From Phocaeicola coprocola DSM 17136 (lineage in GTDB: Bacteria > Bacteroidota > Bacteroidia > Bacteroidales > Bacteroidaceae), in contig NZ_DS981505.1 in the NCBI RefSeq assembly GCF_000154845.1, forward strand, positions 62,001 through 126,000: 64,000 nucleotides of DNA. Direction: 5' to 3'. Made by a program: the position numbers and the translations under genes. This document shows, piece by piece, positions 9,800 through 19,578 of this stretch (its first letter is position 1; each line of letters begins with the position of its first letter). Below the pieces are notes generated by a model, which was not told the origin of the DNA, did not search any database, and saw only the letters and a list, made by a program, of their open reading frames with translations.

Positions 9800-12700
9800 A
9801 TGAAAAAATATCTGCGATGGACAGGGATCGCCGTAGCATCTCCGTTCATATTATTTATATTGCTATGTATTCTGATATACATACCTCCTATTCAGAATTT
9901 TCTGGTAAACACGGCTACACGCTACGCTTCCGAAGCCACAGGTATGCAAATCTCGATAGGAAGAATCTCTCTTTCATTTCCGTTAGATTTGGTAGTAAAC
10001 AATACCGTAATTATCGACAAGCAGGATACCATACTGAATGCCAAGAAATTAACAGCGAAGATCCAGTTAACTCCCCTGCTGAGAAAGAAAATCGAACTTG
10101 ACGGTCTGGAGTTGAGCAAGGCATCTGTAAATACGGCAAACCTCATCGAAGGTATGACGCTGAAAGGAAATCTGGGAGAGCTATTCGTATCCTCACATGG
10201 CGTAGAGCTCGATCCGGAAACTGCCATTGTCAACACTCTTTCTTTAAAGGATACTCATTTATCCATCTGCATGGCCGATACTACAGCCTCAGATACGACC
10301 AGCTCGCAACCGGTTTTCTGGAAAATACAACTGAAAAATGTTGATTTCGAAAACGTTTCGTTTGCCATGCAAATGCCGCTGGGTACATTCAGCATGTCAA
10401 CATCGCTCGAAAAGCTTTCTCTACGGAACGGACTGGTTGACTTACATAAGTCGGCATACTCGGCAGGTTCACTTAAACTGACAAACGGTAGTGCTTATCT
10501 TGATACCAATACACTTCCTGCTGCCGAAGGATTCGATGCATCGCATATCGGCATTACCAACATCAAGCTGGATGTAGACTCTGCCTACTATGCCGGAAAT
10601 GATATCTATGCCAATATCCGCGACTTCAACTTAAAGGAACGCTCCGGACTGGAAATTGTTTCAACAAAAGGAAAACTGGTATCGGATGCCAAGACACTGA
10701 AAGTTCCGTCGTTGCAGATAACAACCCCCGATTCGTATCTCGAATTCAGCGCATCTATGGACTGGGAGGCGACTGATGCTGAAAAAGACGGTATGATCAA
10801 TGCTCGTCTGATGGCTGACATCGGCAAGAATGATTTACTGAAGGTTATCACCGGAATGCCGGAAGATTTCATAAAAAAATATCCGTCTGCCCCATTGCAG
10901 ATACGTGCCGGCATAGACGGAAACTTGAAGGAGATTCGTCTTACCACGCTCTCGGCAAGCATTCAGGATGCTTTCCGTGCACAGGCTACGGGAAGTATTA
11001 CGTTGCCTATGGACAGTCTCCAGAGAAACGGTAACATCAATTTATCGGTAGAAACGGGCAACTTGAACTTTGTAGAAAGTATGCTCAGCGGTGTCGTGCT
11101 GCCATATGGCATGAAACTGGAAGGAGAAGCTTCGGTCAACGGCAGTCTGCTCGGAGCAAACATGCAGTTCTTTCCGGGCAAAAAAGCCAATGTTATTTTA
11201 AAAGCTGACTATGATTTGCAAAAAGAAGGCTATCTGGTCGACCTGAATATCGACAGTCTCAACATACACGAGTTTATGCCGCATGATTCGATATTCGGAC
11301 TTTCGACCTCACTGCATGCCGAAGGAAACGGATTCGACTTTTTCTCTCCGAAAACATCCGCTCTGCTGAAGGGTGAGGTTTCACACTTCCGGTATGGCTC
11401 GCTTCTGTTTTCCGGAGTCACACTCGATGCCGGTCTGAAACACTCTCAGGCTTCAATGATGCTGAATGTCAACAACCGGGCAATAGACGTATCGGCCAAT
11501 TTGCAGGCATTGCTTCAGCCGAATATGATAAAGGCCGACCTGAACACCCATGTGCGGCTGTTAGACTGGCAGGCATTGTCACTTATGAGTACGCCTTTCA
11601 GTTCGTCGATGAACATCGAGGTGCATGCACAGACGGATATGAAGCAACGCCACAAAGCACGTGCTACCGTCAGCGGTATACAGCTCGTAACAGCCGAAAG
11701 AAACTTCAGGACTAAAGACCTGCATGCCGGTTTCGATATGGCTACCGATTCGGTAAGGGGATATGTCAATGCAGGCGATTTGACTTTCCTGTTCAAATCG
11801 GCCAACAGCCTCGACAAGTTTATGAGCAAGAGCGACCTGGTAGCCAAGGAGTTTGGAGAGCAGTGGAAGAAAAAACACATAAATCAGCGCCTGATCAGAG
11901 AAATGCTGCCTTCGGCACAGTTGAAAGTATTCTCCGGATCAGACAATCCGGTGGCCAACTTCCTGGCTTCACAGCATGTAAACTACAATCGTCTGCGGGC
12001 CAGCTTCAGTACTTCGCCGGAAGACGGATTAAACGGTTCCATCGACTTGTACGGCTTGCGGACCGACAGTCTTCAACTGGATACGATTTACTTCAAAACG
12101 TTGCAAGACTCTGTGCAGGTGAAATTCTACAGTGGTGTAAAGGCTCTTGCCAACAAACGTCAGGAAGCCTTCGACATTTCACTGAACGGATATATCGGAT
12201 CTACCGATGCACAACTGGCAATAGGTTACCTGAACGGTAAAAGAGAAACCGGAGTTGATCTCGGCCTAAAGGCACAGCTACGCCCCAACGGCATCAGCAT
12301 GCACATCACTCCGGACAATCCTACTCTGGTATATCGTCCGTTTAAGGTGAACCACGGCAACTATATCTATCTGAGTGACGAGGGACGTATCCATGCCGAC
12401 GTCAAGATATACGATGAGAATCATTCCGGATTATCCTTATATTCTACTCCGGACTCTCTCGTACAGCAGGATCTTACCGTAGCTCTCAACCAGATAGACA
12501 TAGCTGAGTTCCGGCGCATCATCCCATATATGCCCGACATAGCCGGCTTTATCAACGCCGAGGCACACTATATACAAAGCGAGTCGAGCATGCAAGTTGC
12601 AACCGACATAGGAATCAACAACCTTGCCTACAACAAACAACAACTGGGCAACTGGGAAATGAGTGCCGTATATCTGCCTAAAGAAACAGGAGAACACAGC

Positions 12701-14392
12701 ATAGACGGCTTCCTGATGCTGAACGATGAAGAAATAATGAGCCTGAACGGAACGTACCTTTCTGCCACGGGGAAAAATGATAAAGATAATCTGACGGCAG
12801 ATGTGAACCTGCATCATCTGCCGCTGAAGGTAGCCAACGCATTCATTCCCGATGATATAGCCAGGCTGAAAGGCGACCTGGACGGTTCGATTTCCATAGA
12901 GGGTTCCACGTCACAGCCCGTCTTGAACGGAGAACTGGAACTTGACAGTGTAATAATCAATATTCCACAGGCTTCACTGAACCTGCAACTCGACAACCGA
13001 CCGCTGAAGATTGAGAACAGCCGACTAAAATTCGAACGCTTCAACATCTTTACCAAGGGAAAGACACCGTTCAGCATAGACGGTTACGTAGACATGACCG
13101 ACATGGCTGCCATGGATATAAACCTGAAAATGGAAGCGCATAACTTTGAGCTGATCAATGCCAAACAGACCAAAGAGTCGCTGGTACACGGTAAGATTTA
13201 TGTCGATGTAAATGCCATGCTGAAAGGACGGCCGGATGCCCTTACCATGAGAGGCAACATGAATATTTTAGGAAGCAGTGATTTCACTTATGTACTGAAA
13301 GACTCTCCGCTGACCGTAGAAGACCGCCTGAACGAAACTGTCACGTTTGTGGACTTCAGCGATACGACTCACATAGCCAAGCCTCACATTCCTGCCATGT
13401 CGCTGGGAGGTATGGATATTTTGATGACACTTCACATCGACGAGGCTGTGCAGGCACGTGTCAACTTAAATGAAAGCGGAAGCAACTACATGCTGCTGGA
13501 AGGTGGAGGCGACTTGTCATTCCAGTATCAGCCCGACGGAAACATGCTGCTCAACGGCCGTTATTCGCTGATAAGCGGAGAAATGAAATACGAAATGCCT
13601 ATCATCCCGCTGAAGACTTTCTACATTCAGGATGGAAGCTATATCGAATGGACCGGAAACGTTATGAACCCGAATCTGAACATAAAGGCTTCGGAACGGG
13701 TGCGTGCGTCGGTTTCTTCCGATGGAGAAAGTACGCGTATGGTAAACTTCAACGTGGGAGTGAATCTGACAAACCGCCTGGAAGATCTGGGCTTTACCTT
13801 CACACTCGAAGCTCCCGACGACGGTGCCATGCAGAACGAACTCGCTGCCAAATCGGCCGAAGAGAAAAACAAGCTGGCTGTCACCATGCTGGTTACGGGT
13901 ATATATATGTCAGAAAGCAATACCGGAGGCAAAGGATTCGACACCAACAGTATGCTGAACTCGTTCCTGCAAAGTGAGATAAACAAGATAGCAGGAAATG
14001 CACTGAAAACAATAGATATAAACTTCGGTATGGAAACGACCGATGAAGGCGCAACCGGAAATACCCGTACGGATTATAACTTCCAGTTTGCCAAACGATT
14101 CTGGAACAACCGCTTCCAGGTTATCATCGGAGGAAAAATATCTACCGGAAACGATGTACAGCAGCAAGACGAGTCGTTTATCGACAACATTTCGCTGGAA
14201 TACCGTCTGGACAACAGCGGTACACGCTACATCAAGATTTTCCACGACAAGAATTACGAAAGCATACTCGACGGTGAAGTGATAGAAACAGGAGCCGGTA
14301 TCGTACTGAGAAAGAAAGTGAGCAAACTAAGCGAACTGTTCATCTTCCGCTCCCGCAAAAAGAAACAGCCCGAACAAACAACAGAAAACTGA
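9800..14392 (+). CDS. tamB: Translocation/assembly module protein TamB
   Basis: Very large inner-membrane-anchored periplasmic protein (1530 residues from the chosen start) that bridges the envelope and is thought to support outer-membrane protein or lipid delivery. I chose ATG 9800 (MKKYLRWTG) over the in-frame TTG at 9788. An N-terminal transmembrane segment (SPFILFILLCILIYIPP) is followed by the AsmA-like start ATRYASEATGMQISIGRISL and then long beta-rich repeats. The C-terminal third is the TamB/DUF490 domain (LLEGGGDLSFQYQPDGNMLL, NLTNRLEDLGFTFTLEAP). A TamA-type partner follows after 21 bp, the expected pairing. Confidence 0.9.
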   Translation: MKKYLRWTGIAVASPFILFILLCILIYIPPIQNFLVNTATRYASEATGMQISIGRISLSFPLDLVVNNTVIIDKQDTILNAKKLTAKIQLTPLLRKKIELDGLELSKASVNTANLIEGMTLKGNLGELFVSSHGVELDPETAIVNTLSLKDTHLSICMADTTASDTTSSQPVFWKIQLKNVDFENVSFAMQMPLGTFSMSTSLEKLSLRNGLVDLHKSAYSAGSLKLTNGSAYLDTNTLPAAEGFDASHIGITNIKLDVDSAYYAGNDIYANIRDFNLKERSGLEIVSTKGKLVSDAKTLKVPSLQITTPDSYLEFSASMDWEATDAEKDGMINARLMADIGKNDLLKVITGMPEDFIKKYPSAPLQIRAGIDGNLKEIRLTTLSASIQDAFRAQATGSITLPMDSLQRNGNINLSVETGNLNFVESMLSGVVLPYGMKLEGEASVNGSLLGANMQFFPGKKANVILKADYDLQKEGYLVDLNIDSLNIHEFMPHDSIFGLSTSLHAEGNGFDFFSPKTSALLKGEVSHFRYGSLLFSGVTLDAGLKHSQASMMLNVNNRAIDVSANLQALLQPNMIKADLNTHVRLLDWQALSLMSTPFSSSMNIEVHAQTDMKQRHKARATVSGIQLVTAERNFRTKDLHAGFDMATDSVRGYVNAGDLTFLFKSANSLDKFMSKSDLVAKEFGEQWKKKHINQRLIREMLPSAQLKVFSGSDNPVANFLASQHVNYNRLRASFSTSPEDGLNGSIDLYGLRTDSLQLDTIYFKTLQDSVQVKFYSGVKALANKRQEAFDISLNGYIGSTDAQLAIGYLNGKRETGVDLGLKAQLRPNGISMHITPDNPTLVYRPFKVNHGNYIYLSDEGRIHADVKIYDENHSGLSLYSTPDSLVQQDLTVALNQIDIAEFRRIIPYMPDIAGFINAEAHYIQSESSMQVATDIGINNLAYNKQQLGNWEMSAVYLPKETGEHSIDGFLMLNDEEIMSLNGTYLSATGKNDKDNLTADVNLHHLPLKVANAFIPDDIARLKGDLDGSISIEGSTSQPVLNGELELDSVIINIPQASLNLQLDNRPLKIENSRLKFERFNIFTKGKTPFSIDGYVDMTDMAAMDINLKMEAHNFELINAKQTKESLVHGKIYVDVNAMLKGRPDALTMRGNMNILGSSDFTYVLKDSPLTVEDRLNETVTFVDFSDTTHIAKPHIPAMSLGGMDILMTLHIDEAVQARVNLNESGSNYMLLEGGGDLSFQYQPDGNMLLNGRYSLISGEMKYEMPIIPLKTFYIQDGSYIEWTGNVMNPNLNIKASERVRASVSSDGESTRMVNFNVGVNLTNRLEDLGFTFTLEAPDDGAMQNELAAKSAEEKNKLAVTMLVTGIYMSESNTGGKGFDTNSMLNSFLQSEINKIAGNALKTIDINFGMETTDEGATGNTRTDYNFQFAKRFWNNRFQVIIGGKISTGNDVQQQDESFIDNISLEYRLDNSGTRYIKIFHDKNYESILDGEVIETGAGIVLRKKVSKLSELFIFRSRKKKQPEQTTEN

Positions 14393-14413
14393 TTGAAGCA
14401 TAATTACATATCC

Positions 14414-16747
14414 ATGAAGAAATATAAAACATATCATATCCTGACGCTTCTGCTTGCAGCCATGATGGCTGTATCATGCTCTACAACAAAGCACTTGCCG
14501 GAAGGGGAAACCTTGTATCTGGGATTGAAGAAAGTAACCATCAACAACGAAGACAAGAGCAAGGCAGGACAAAAGGCACTTGCCGAAGCGGAAGGAGCTA
14601 TCAGCATTGCTCCGAACAACGCCATCGTGGTAAAGCCCAATATCCGTTTTCCGATACCTTTCGGACTATGGATATACAATCGCTTTGAAAGGTATGAAAA
14701 AGGCTTCGGAAAGTGGATATTCAAAAAACTGGCTGCCAAACCGGTATATGTTTCTACCGTAAATCCAGAAACCCGAATAAAAGTAGCGTCCAATCTGCTG
14801 CACGACTACGGGTATTTCGGCGGAAAAGTAACTTACCGGGTAGACAGTACCCGTAACCCGCGGGCTGTAAAACTGAGTTACGACATCGATATGGGAAATC
14901 CGTACTACATAGATACCGTGACATACGAAGGATTCAGACCACAAACCGACAGTCTGATTCATGCACATTTCGACGAACGGCTGATACACAGCGGAGATAA
15001 TTTCGACGTGACGGTCCTGAATCAGGAACGGCAGCGTCTGATAGACCTCTTCCGCGACAACGGATACTACTACGCAAGAAATGAATTCATCACTTTCCTT
15101 GCCGATACAATCATGCGCAAAGGGTACGTCAAGTTAAAGATTGTACCCCGGCAAAGTATTCCCGAAGAAGCCCTCCGCACGTATCATATCGGACATACTT
15201 CTGTGTACCTGACGGGATATAACGGTGAACAGCCTGACGACTCACTGAAGATGCGCAACTTTACCATCTATTACTCCGGAAAGAAGCCGGGCATCCGCTA
15301 CGGCGTACTGCGCAAGCGTTTCCTGTACCGTAAGGGAGAAGTCTATTCGCAGACCAGACAGAACTATACCCAGGAAGCTCTGGCACGACTGGGTGTGTTC
15401 AAGTTCAGCGAGTTTCAATATACTCCCCGTACAGGAGCAGAAAAAGATACACTCGACGTACGCGTGAATGCCATGTTCGACTTGCCCTACAACAGTGAGC
15501 TGGAGCTTAACGTCACTACCAAGAGTACCAAGCAGACCGGTCCCGGAGCCATATTCAACCTGTCGCGTAAAAACTTCCGCCGCATGGGAGCCTCACTCAA
15601 TCTGGAGCTGAAAGGTTCATACGAATGGCAGACCAGCTCAACCGTCGACGGCGACAAGTCTGTCATGAACTCTTACGAACTGGGAGCAGCCCTGTCACTG
15701 GAGTTCCCTCGCCTTGTACTTCCATGGGTACGCGACCGCATTGACCCGTTCCGCTTCCCGTCGCAAACGAACTTCAAGATTTATGCCGAACAGGTAAACC
15801 GTGCACGATACTTCAAGATGCTGTCTTTCGGAGGAACCGTTTCGTACAGTTTCCGCCCGTCAAGAAGCATGAAACATACCGTAACACCACTCCATCTGGC
15901 GTTCAACCATTTGCAGCACCGTACGGCTACATTCGACTCGATTGCACAGGCCAACCCCATGCTGTTTCACAGTCTGGACGACCAGTTCATCCCTTCGGTC
16001 ACCTATACCTTTACCTACGATGATTCATGGCGTCACCGCCGGATGCGAATATGGTGGGAAAACTCTTTCAGCTCGGCAGGTAATGTCACCTCACTTATTT
16101 ATGCAGCCTTCGGCAAGAGTCTGAAAGAAAGAGAAAAGAAATTCCTCGGAACTCCATTTGCACAGTTCCTGAAGTTCTCGAGCGAGATACGACCGCTTTA
16201 CTACATCAACGACAAGCAGCAGATTGCCGGACGACTGATGGCCGGAGTAATCTGGGCATACGGTAACAAGACCATTGCTCCCTATAACGAACAGTTCTAC
16301 GTAGGAGGAGCCAACAGCATACGTGCTTTCACGGTACGTTCTATCGGTCCCGGACGCTTTCATCCGGCCGAAAACGCAGCCTATTCGTACGTAGACGAAA
16401 CGGGAGATATCAAGCTGGAAGCCAACCTGGAGTATCGCTTCCGCATTTTCTCCAACCTTTTCGGAGGCAATCTGAACGGAGCATTGTTTCTCGATGCCGG
16501 AAACGTATGGCTGATGCGGAAAGACGAAGCACGTCCCGATGCGCAGTTTACGTTCAACAAGTTCTTCGACAATATTGCACTGGGAACAGGTCTGGGTATC
16601 CGATACGACTTGTCTTTCCTTGTACTTCGCCTCGACTGGGGAGTAGCCCTGCACGTACCTTACGAAACAGGAATCTCCAAATACTACAACATACCGAACT
16701 TCAAGGACGGAATGGGTATCCACTTCGCAATCGGTTATCCGTTCTAA
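14414..16747 (+). CDS. tamL: TamL: BamA/TamA-family outer-membrane lipoprotein
   Basis: Outer-membrane barrel protein of 777 residues, the Bacteroidota lipoprotein version of TamA that works with TamB. The start at ATG 14414 (MKKYKTYH) gives a signal peptide ending in the lipobox VSCS; the longer frame from TTG 14393 would only add 7 residues. POTRA-like modules run to about residue 350 (ASNLLHDYGYFGGKVTYRVD; RKGEVYSQTRQNYTQEALAR), then a 16-stranded BamA-type barrel with the YVGGANSIRAF motif and a terminal FAIGYPF ending in Phe. It follows tamB by 21 bp and is almost certainly co-transcribed with it. A strong hairpin terminator lies 53 bp past the stop. Confidence 0.9.
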   Translation: MKKYKTYHILTLLLAAMMAVSCSTTKHLPEGETLYLGLKKVTINNEDKSKAGQKALAEAEGAISIAPNNAIVVKPNIRFPIPFGLWIYNRFERYEKGFGKWIFKKLAAKPVYVSTVNPETRIKVASNLLHDYGYFGGKVTYRVDSTRNPRAVKLSYDIDMGNPYYIDTVTYEGFRPQTDSLIHAHFDERLIHSGDNFDVTVLNQERQRLIDLFRDNGYYYARNEFITFLADTIMRKGYVKLKIVPRQSIPEEALRTYHIGHTSVYLTGYNGEQPDDSLKMRNFTIYYSGKKPGIRYGVLRKRFLYRKGEVYSQTRQNYTQEALARLGVFKFSEFQYTPRTGAEKDTLDVRVNAMFDLPYNSELELNVTTKSTKQTGPGAIFNLSRKNFRRMGASLNLELKGSYEWQTSSTVDGDKSVMNSYELGAALSLEFPRLVLPWVRDRIDPFRFPSQTNFKIYAEQVNRARYFKMLSFGGTVSYSFRPSRSMKHTVTPLHLAFNHLQHRTATFDSIAQANPMLFHSLDDQFIPSVTYTFTYDDSWRHRRMRIWWENSFSSAGNVTSLIYAAFGKSLKEREKKFLGTPFAQFLKFSSEIRPLYYINDKQQIAGRLMAGVIWAYGNKTIAPYNEQFYVGGANSIRAFTVRSIGPGRFHPAENAAYSYVDETGDIKLEANLEYRFRIFSNLFGGNLNGALFLDAGNVWLMRKDEARPDAQFTFNKFFDNIALGTGLGIRYDLSFLVLRLDWGVALHVPYETGISKYYNIPNFKDGMGIHFAIGYPF

Positions 16748-16800
16748 AATTAGAACAAACTATATGCAGAATACAGGAAAACCCACTGAATTCTGAAACA

Positions 16801-16842
16801 ATATCCCCAACTTGCTAAATAAGTTGGGGATATTGTTCTTTT
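16801..16842 (+). terminator. Strong intrinsic terminator of tamB-tamL
   Basis: A perfect 13-bp stem, ATATCCCCAACTT (16801-16813) with AAGTTGGGGATAT (16821-16833), a 7-nt loop, then TGTTCTTTT. It lies between the convergent tamL and fimbrial operons and may work in both directions. Confidence 0.85.
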
Positions 16843-16866
16843 ATTAACAAAATGTAATATAAATAC

Positions 16867-18303
16867 CTAATTAAAGATAATAGAATTCATAATCTGCCAT
16901 TCATGACGAGCATCAAGCACAAGCACTCCGGCTGAACTTAAATCGATAGGCTCATCTTCACCATAATTCTGCGATTGCCTCTTTTCCCCCATCGTATACA
17001 AACGATTACGTACAATACTAAAACAAGTTTCTGTATCAATATTATCGAGTTCGGTAATCACAGTACGTCCGTTCTCCCCATCAGGCAACGATACCAATGT
17101 ACGGTCTTCACCTGCAGTTTCGTAATTACGTAAAATAATATCCCAATACTTTATCACTCTTCCTTCCGCATCAAGCATCTGCATTTGGAAAGTAGGTATT
17201 CCTTCTTCCACATCTCGCTGCGTCATAACAACCGAAACCCAAAAGCTATCACCGAACACCGTACCCCTCGGTAATGAAATCGTCCCCTTAGGATAGGCTT
17301 CCTCATCAGTCCGCCAGTTCGTATCGGCACTATCCAGATAACCATCACCATTCATATCCAGCGGCAACTGCACATTCTCTGTATTACCTGGAAACCACTT
17401 GCACAAATCAACCTCATATACAGAAAACGCATTGTTCACTGCCGATCCTGCCAGTGCACAGTCATAATCCATACGCGGATTCATGCCGTTTATCACATTA
17501 TCCTTATGAAAATCGAAAGCATCGTCCACACTTCTGAATCCTCCGAAGATAATAGTCTGATTACGTTTGGTCGCAACTAGCCGCAGCTTAGCCACACTAC
17601 TGCCGTTTACCTGCACCGGCACACGGGTAAAATAGCCGAACGTACCCGCTACCTGCCGGCGAGCTACCATCAGTCCATGCTGTGCCTCTGCTTCAGCACT
17701 CAGTTTGGAAAGAATCACTCCATTTTCCACCAAAAAAATTTCTGCACCTGCAAAAACTTCTTCAGCATACCCTCCATTAGGGACAGTTACGGTTTCAGTC
17801 TGATTGTAATAATCCCCTACTTCTACACCTTTAAACGGCTCATAGCCTCCGTAAGTTCCGCTTTGGTAACCAATTACATATGCCATGTAATTCTTTCCTT
17901 CCTCCAGACACTCACTGCCGGTAAGCGTAATCGTGGCATATCGTCCCTGTCCGTCTTCAGTACTCCAGGGATAACTTGCTTTGTTATCCGGATTACTCCA
18001 GTTTTCAATCGTCTTTTTATATACCACCTTTGCCGGGCTCTGATACTCCACAATCAGTATACTGAGCTTGTCGAACGTCTGCGTAGGTGTAACGCTCGAA
18101 ATAGGACGGCGTGATGTGACAGTAGCCGGATTCACCCCTTCTCCACCTTCAAAAAGCTCGCCCACACTTTCTACCGCTACAGTAAACGTCTGCTGCAGTG
18201 GCTTCCCATTCTGTCCTTCTGCATCAAGCGACGACGAATCGCTGCAGGCAGAAAGAAGCATCAGGACGATGCCTGACATATAAATCAATCTAGTATATTT
18301 CAT
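16867..18303 (-). CDS. Fimbrillin-like pilus subunit lipoprotein (last gene of pilus operon)
   Basis: Secreted lipoprotein of 478 residues, likely a minor subunit of a type V pilus. The signal peptide ends in the lipobox LSAC. It aligns by eye along its whole length with the major fimbrillin at 24238: SILIVEY near the start, the RRQVAGTFGYF segment (the fimbrillin RxVAG motif, about residue 215), VDLCKWF, GTVFGDSFWV and SIVRNRLYTMG close to the end. It also has the short C-terminal tail ending EWQIMNSIIFN, related to the tails of the anchor and major subunit. It is thus a diverged paralogue at the distal end of the operon. Tip or shaft position cannot be decided from sequence. Confidence 0.78.
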   Translation of the reverse strand: MKYTRLIYMSGIVLMLLSACSDSSSLDAEGQNGKPLQQTFTVAVESVGELFEGGEGVNPATVTSRRPISSVTPTQTFDKLSILIVEYQSPAKVVYKKTIENWSNPDNKASYPWSTEDGQGRYATITLTGSECLEEGKNYMAYVIGYQSGTYGGYEPFKGVEVGDYYNQTETVTVPNGGYAEEVFAGAEIFLVENGVILSKLSAEAEAQHGLMVARRQVAGTFGYFTRVPVQVNGSSVAKLRLVATKRNQTIIFGGFRSVDDAFDFHKDNVINGMNPRMDYDCALAGSAVNNAFSVYEVDLCKWFPGNTENVQLPLDMNGDGYLDSADTNWRTDEEAYPKGTISLPRGTVFGDSFWVSVVMTQRDVEEGIPTFQMQMLDAEGRVIKYWDIILRNYETAGEDRTLVSLPDGENGRTVITELDNIDTETCFSIVRNRLYTMGEKRQSQNYGEDEPIDLSSAGVLVLDARHEWQIMNSIIFN

Positions 18304-18364
18304 AAGTTAATCATCCAATTAAGAAACTTCATACCCTTGTAACTACCTTACACAGTGCCAATTG

Positions 18365-19564
18365 TTATTGCAACACGCCAGAACAGTCTATAGGTTTTGA
18401 CGGAATCCCCAGACAATAAAAATGATTTGCCTCAATCGGGAAAAGATACTTGTCGAGGTCGTCGATAATACCTGTGCCTATATCAGTTTCGTCTTCGAAA
18501 TCAAGCCCGTCGCTATTTTGCCAAGGCTTTATCAACCGTACCTTTTTGCTGGAACCTACAATACCGGTCATGGAGGTAGTAACAAACTCCGCTACAAGCG
18601 TATAGTCGTACAGCTCCCTGTCTGGGATATTGACAGGCAGCATAAATGCCGTCAGGGAACATTTGTAAGCATAATCAGAAACGACTCCTGAGCCAGGTTC
18701 TGGAAGATATAAATCATCCTTTGTAAAGGTCTTATCCATCAGTACCCTGCCCTCTTCGTTGAAAGAATCATTCCCGTAAGGGCTGGTAATATAATCTGTA
18801 ATTCCACTTGCTGCTGGAGCACTGGGCAATAGTTTCACTTGTGTATTCTGCGAATTATAAAGCAATATTCTCACGCGCTCTACTTCCAGCGGAATCTGAT
18901 CCAGGCAAACCTGCAGACCTGCGACTCTGCGCCACAAATTAATCTCACCAATATTCTTGTCACTCTCCGATGCTGGCTTATCTACGTACCCCGTAAAGAA
19001 TTCCGAATGTGCCATATCAGTCGGAGTTTTACCTTCTTGAAGTGTAATCGGATCAATCAGCTTACTGCCTGTCTGAATAGACTCAGGCAAGCCATAGGTT
19101 TCTTTCGAGTTCATCCCGTCATAGTCTGGCATATTATCTTGCCCTGTCGCTCCATCTACACCTACCGCTACCAGCCGGTAAGTTTTTCCGACCGTAAATG
19201 TATAAGCAAACGTATACCGCATTACTGCCGTTTTATCCGGAAGATTATTAGCTCCAAAGTATTCTCTCCACCCCACATTAAAGCGGGCTTTACACTCACC
19301 ATCGGTCCCAGCTTTGTCCATTTCGTAAATATAGAGATATACATCCGTAACGTGCTGCACACCACGAATATTATTTCCATAATCTCCATCATAAACCGGC
19401 AAGGAAGTACGGGTCTGCAAGTCACTCTGAGCCGCAATGGTAACCGTTACTCCCTCAACAGTCTGTATCGGTTCATTCTCCTTGCTGCATGAGGCTCCCA
19501 GCAGGAGGAAGCCACACACAGTCAGGGCACAAAATACAGCATGTATGAATTGTTTCATTTTCAT
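18365..19564 (-). CDS. FimB/Mfa2-type or minor fimbrillin lipoprotein
   Basis: Lipoprotein of 399 residues with signal peptide and lipobox (LLLGASCSKE). It has the DVYLYIYEMD strand and WRRVAGLQVCLDQIP, matching the RxVAG fimbrillin motif, and a C-terminal ANHFYCLGIPSK that resembles the N-HLYxxG motif of its neighbours. It lacks the short W-containing tail seen in three other subunits of this locus. Position in the operon, 14 bp downstream of the 1448-residue adhesin-like protein, fits a minor or tip-proximal subunit. It was not possible to tell whether it is an anchor- or FimC/FimD-like accessory component. Confidence 0.7.
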   Translation of the reverse strand: MKMKQFIHAVFCALTVCGFLLLGASCSKENEPIQTVEGVTVTIAAQSDLQTRTSLPVYDGDYGNNIRGVQHVTDVYLYIYEMDKAGTDGECKARFNVGWREYFGANNLPDKTAVMRYTFAYTFTVGKTYRLVAVGVDGATGQDNMPDYDGMNSKETYGLPESIQTGSKLIDPITLQEGKTPTDMAHSEFFTGYVDKPASESDKNIGEINLWRRVAGLQVCLDQIPLEVERVRILLYNSQNTQVKLLPSAPAASGITDYITSPYGNDSFNEEGRVLMDKTFTKDDLYLPEPGSGVVSDYAYKCSLTAFMLPVNIPDRELYDYTLVAEFVTTSMTGIVGSSKKVRLIKPWQNSDGLDFEDETDIGTGIIDDLDKYLFPIEANHFYCLGIPSKPIDCSGVLQ

Positions 19565-19578
19565 AACCTACTTTCCTT

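Noticed and set aside
10606..16723. Long minus-strand frames opposite tamB and tamL
   Set aside because: They are shadows of the strongly supported plus-strand genes and have no recognisable protein features.
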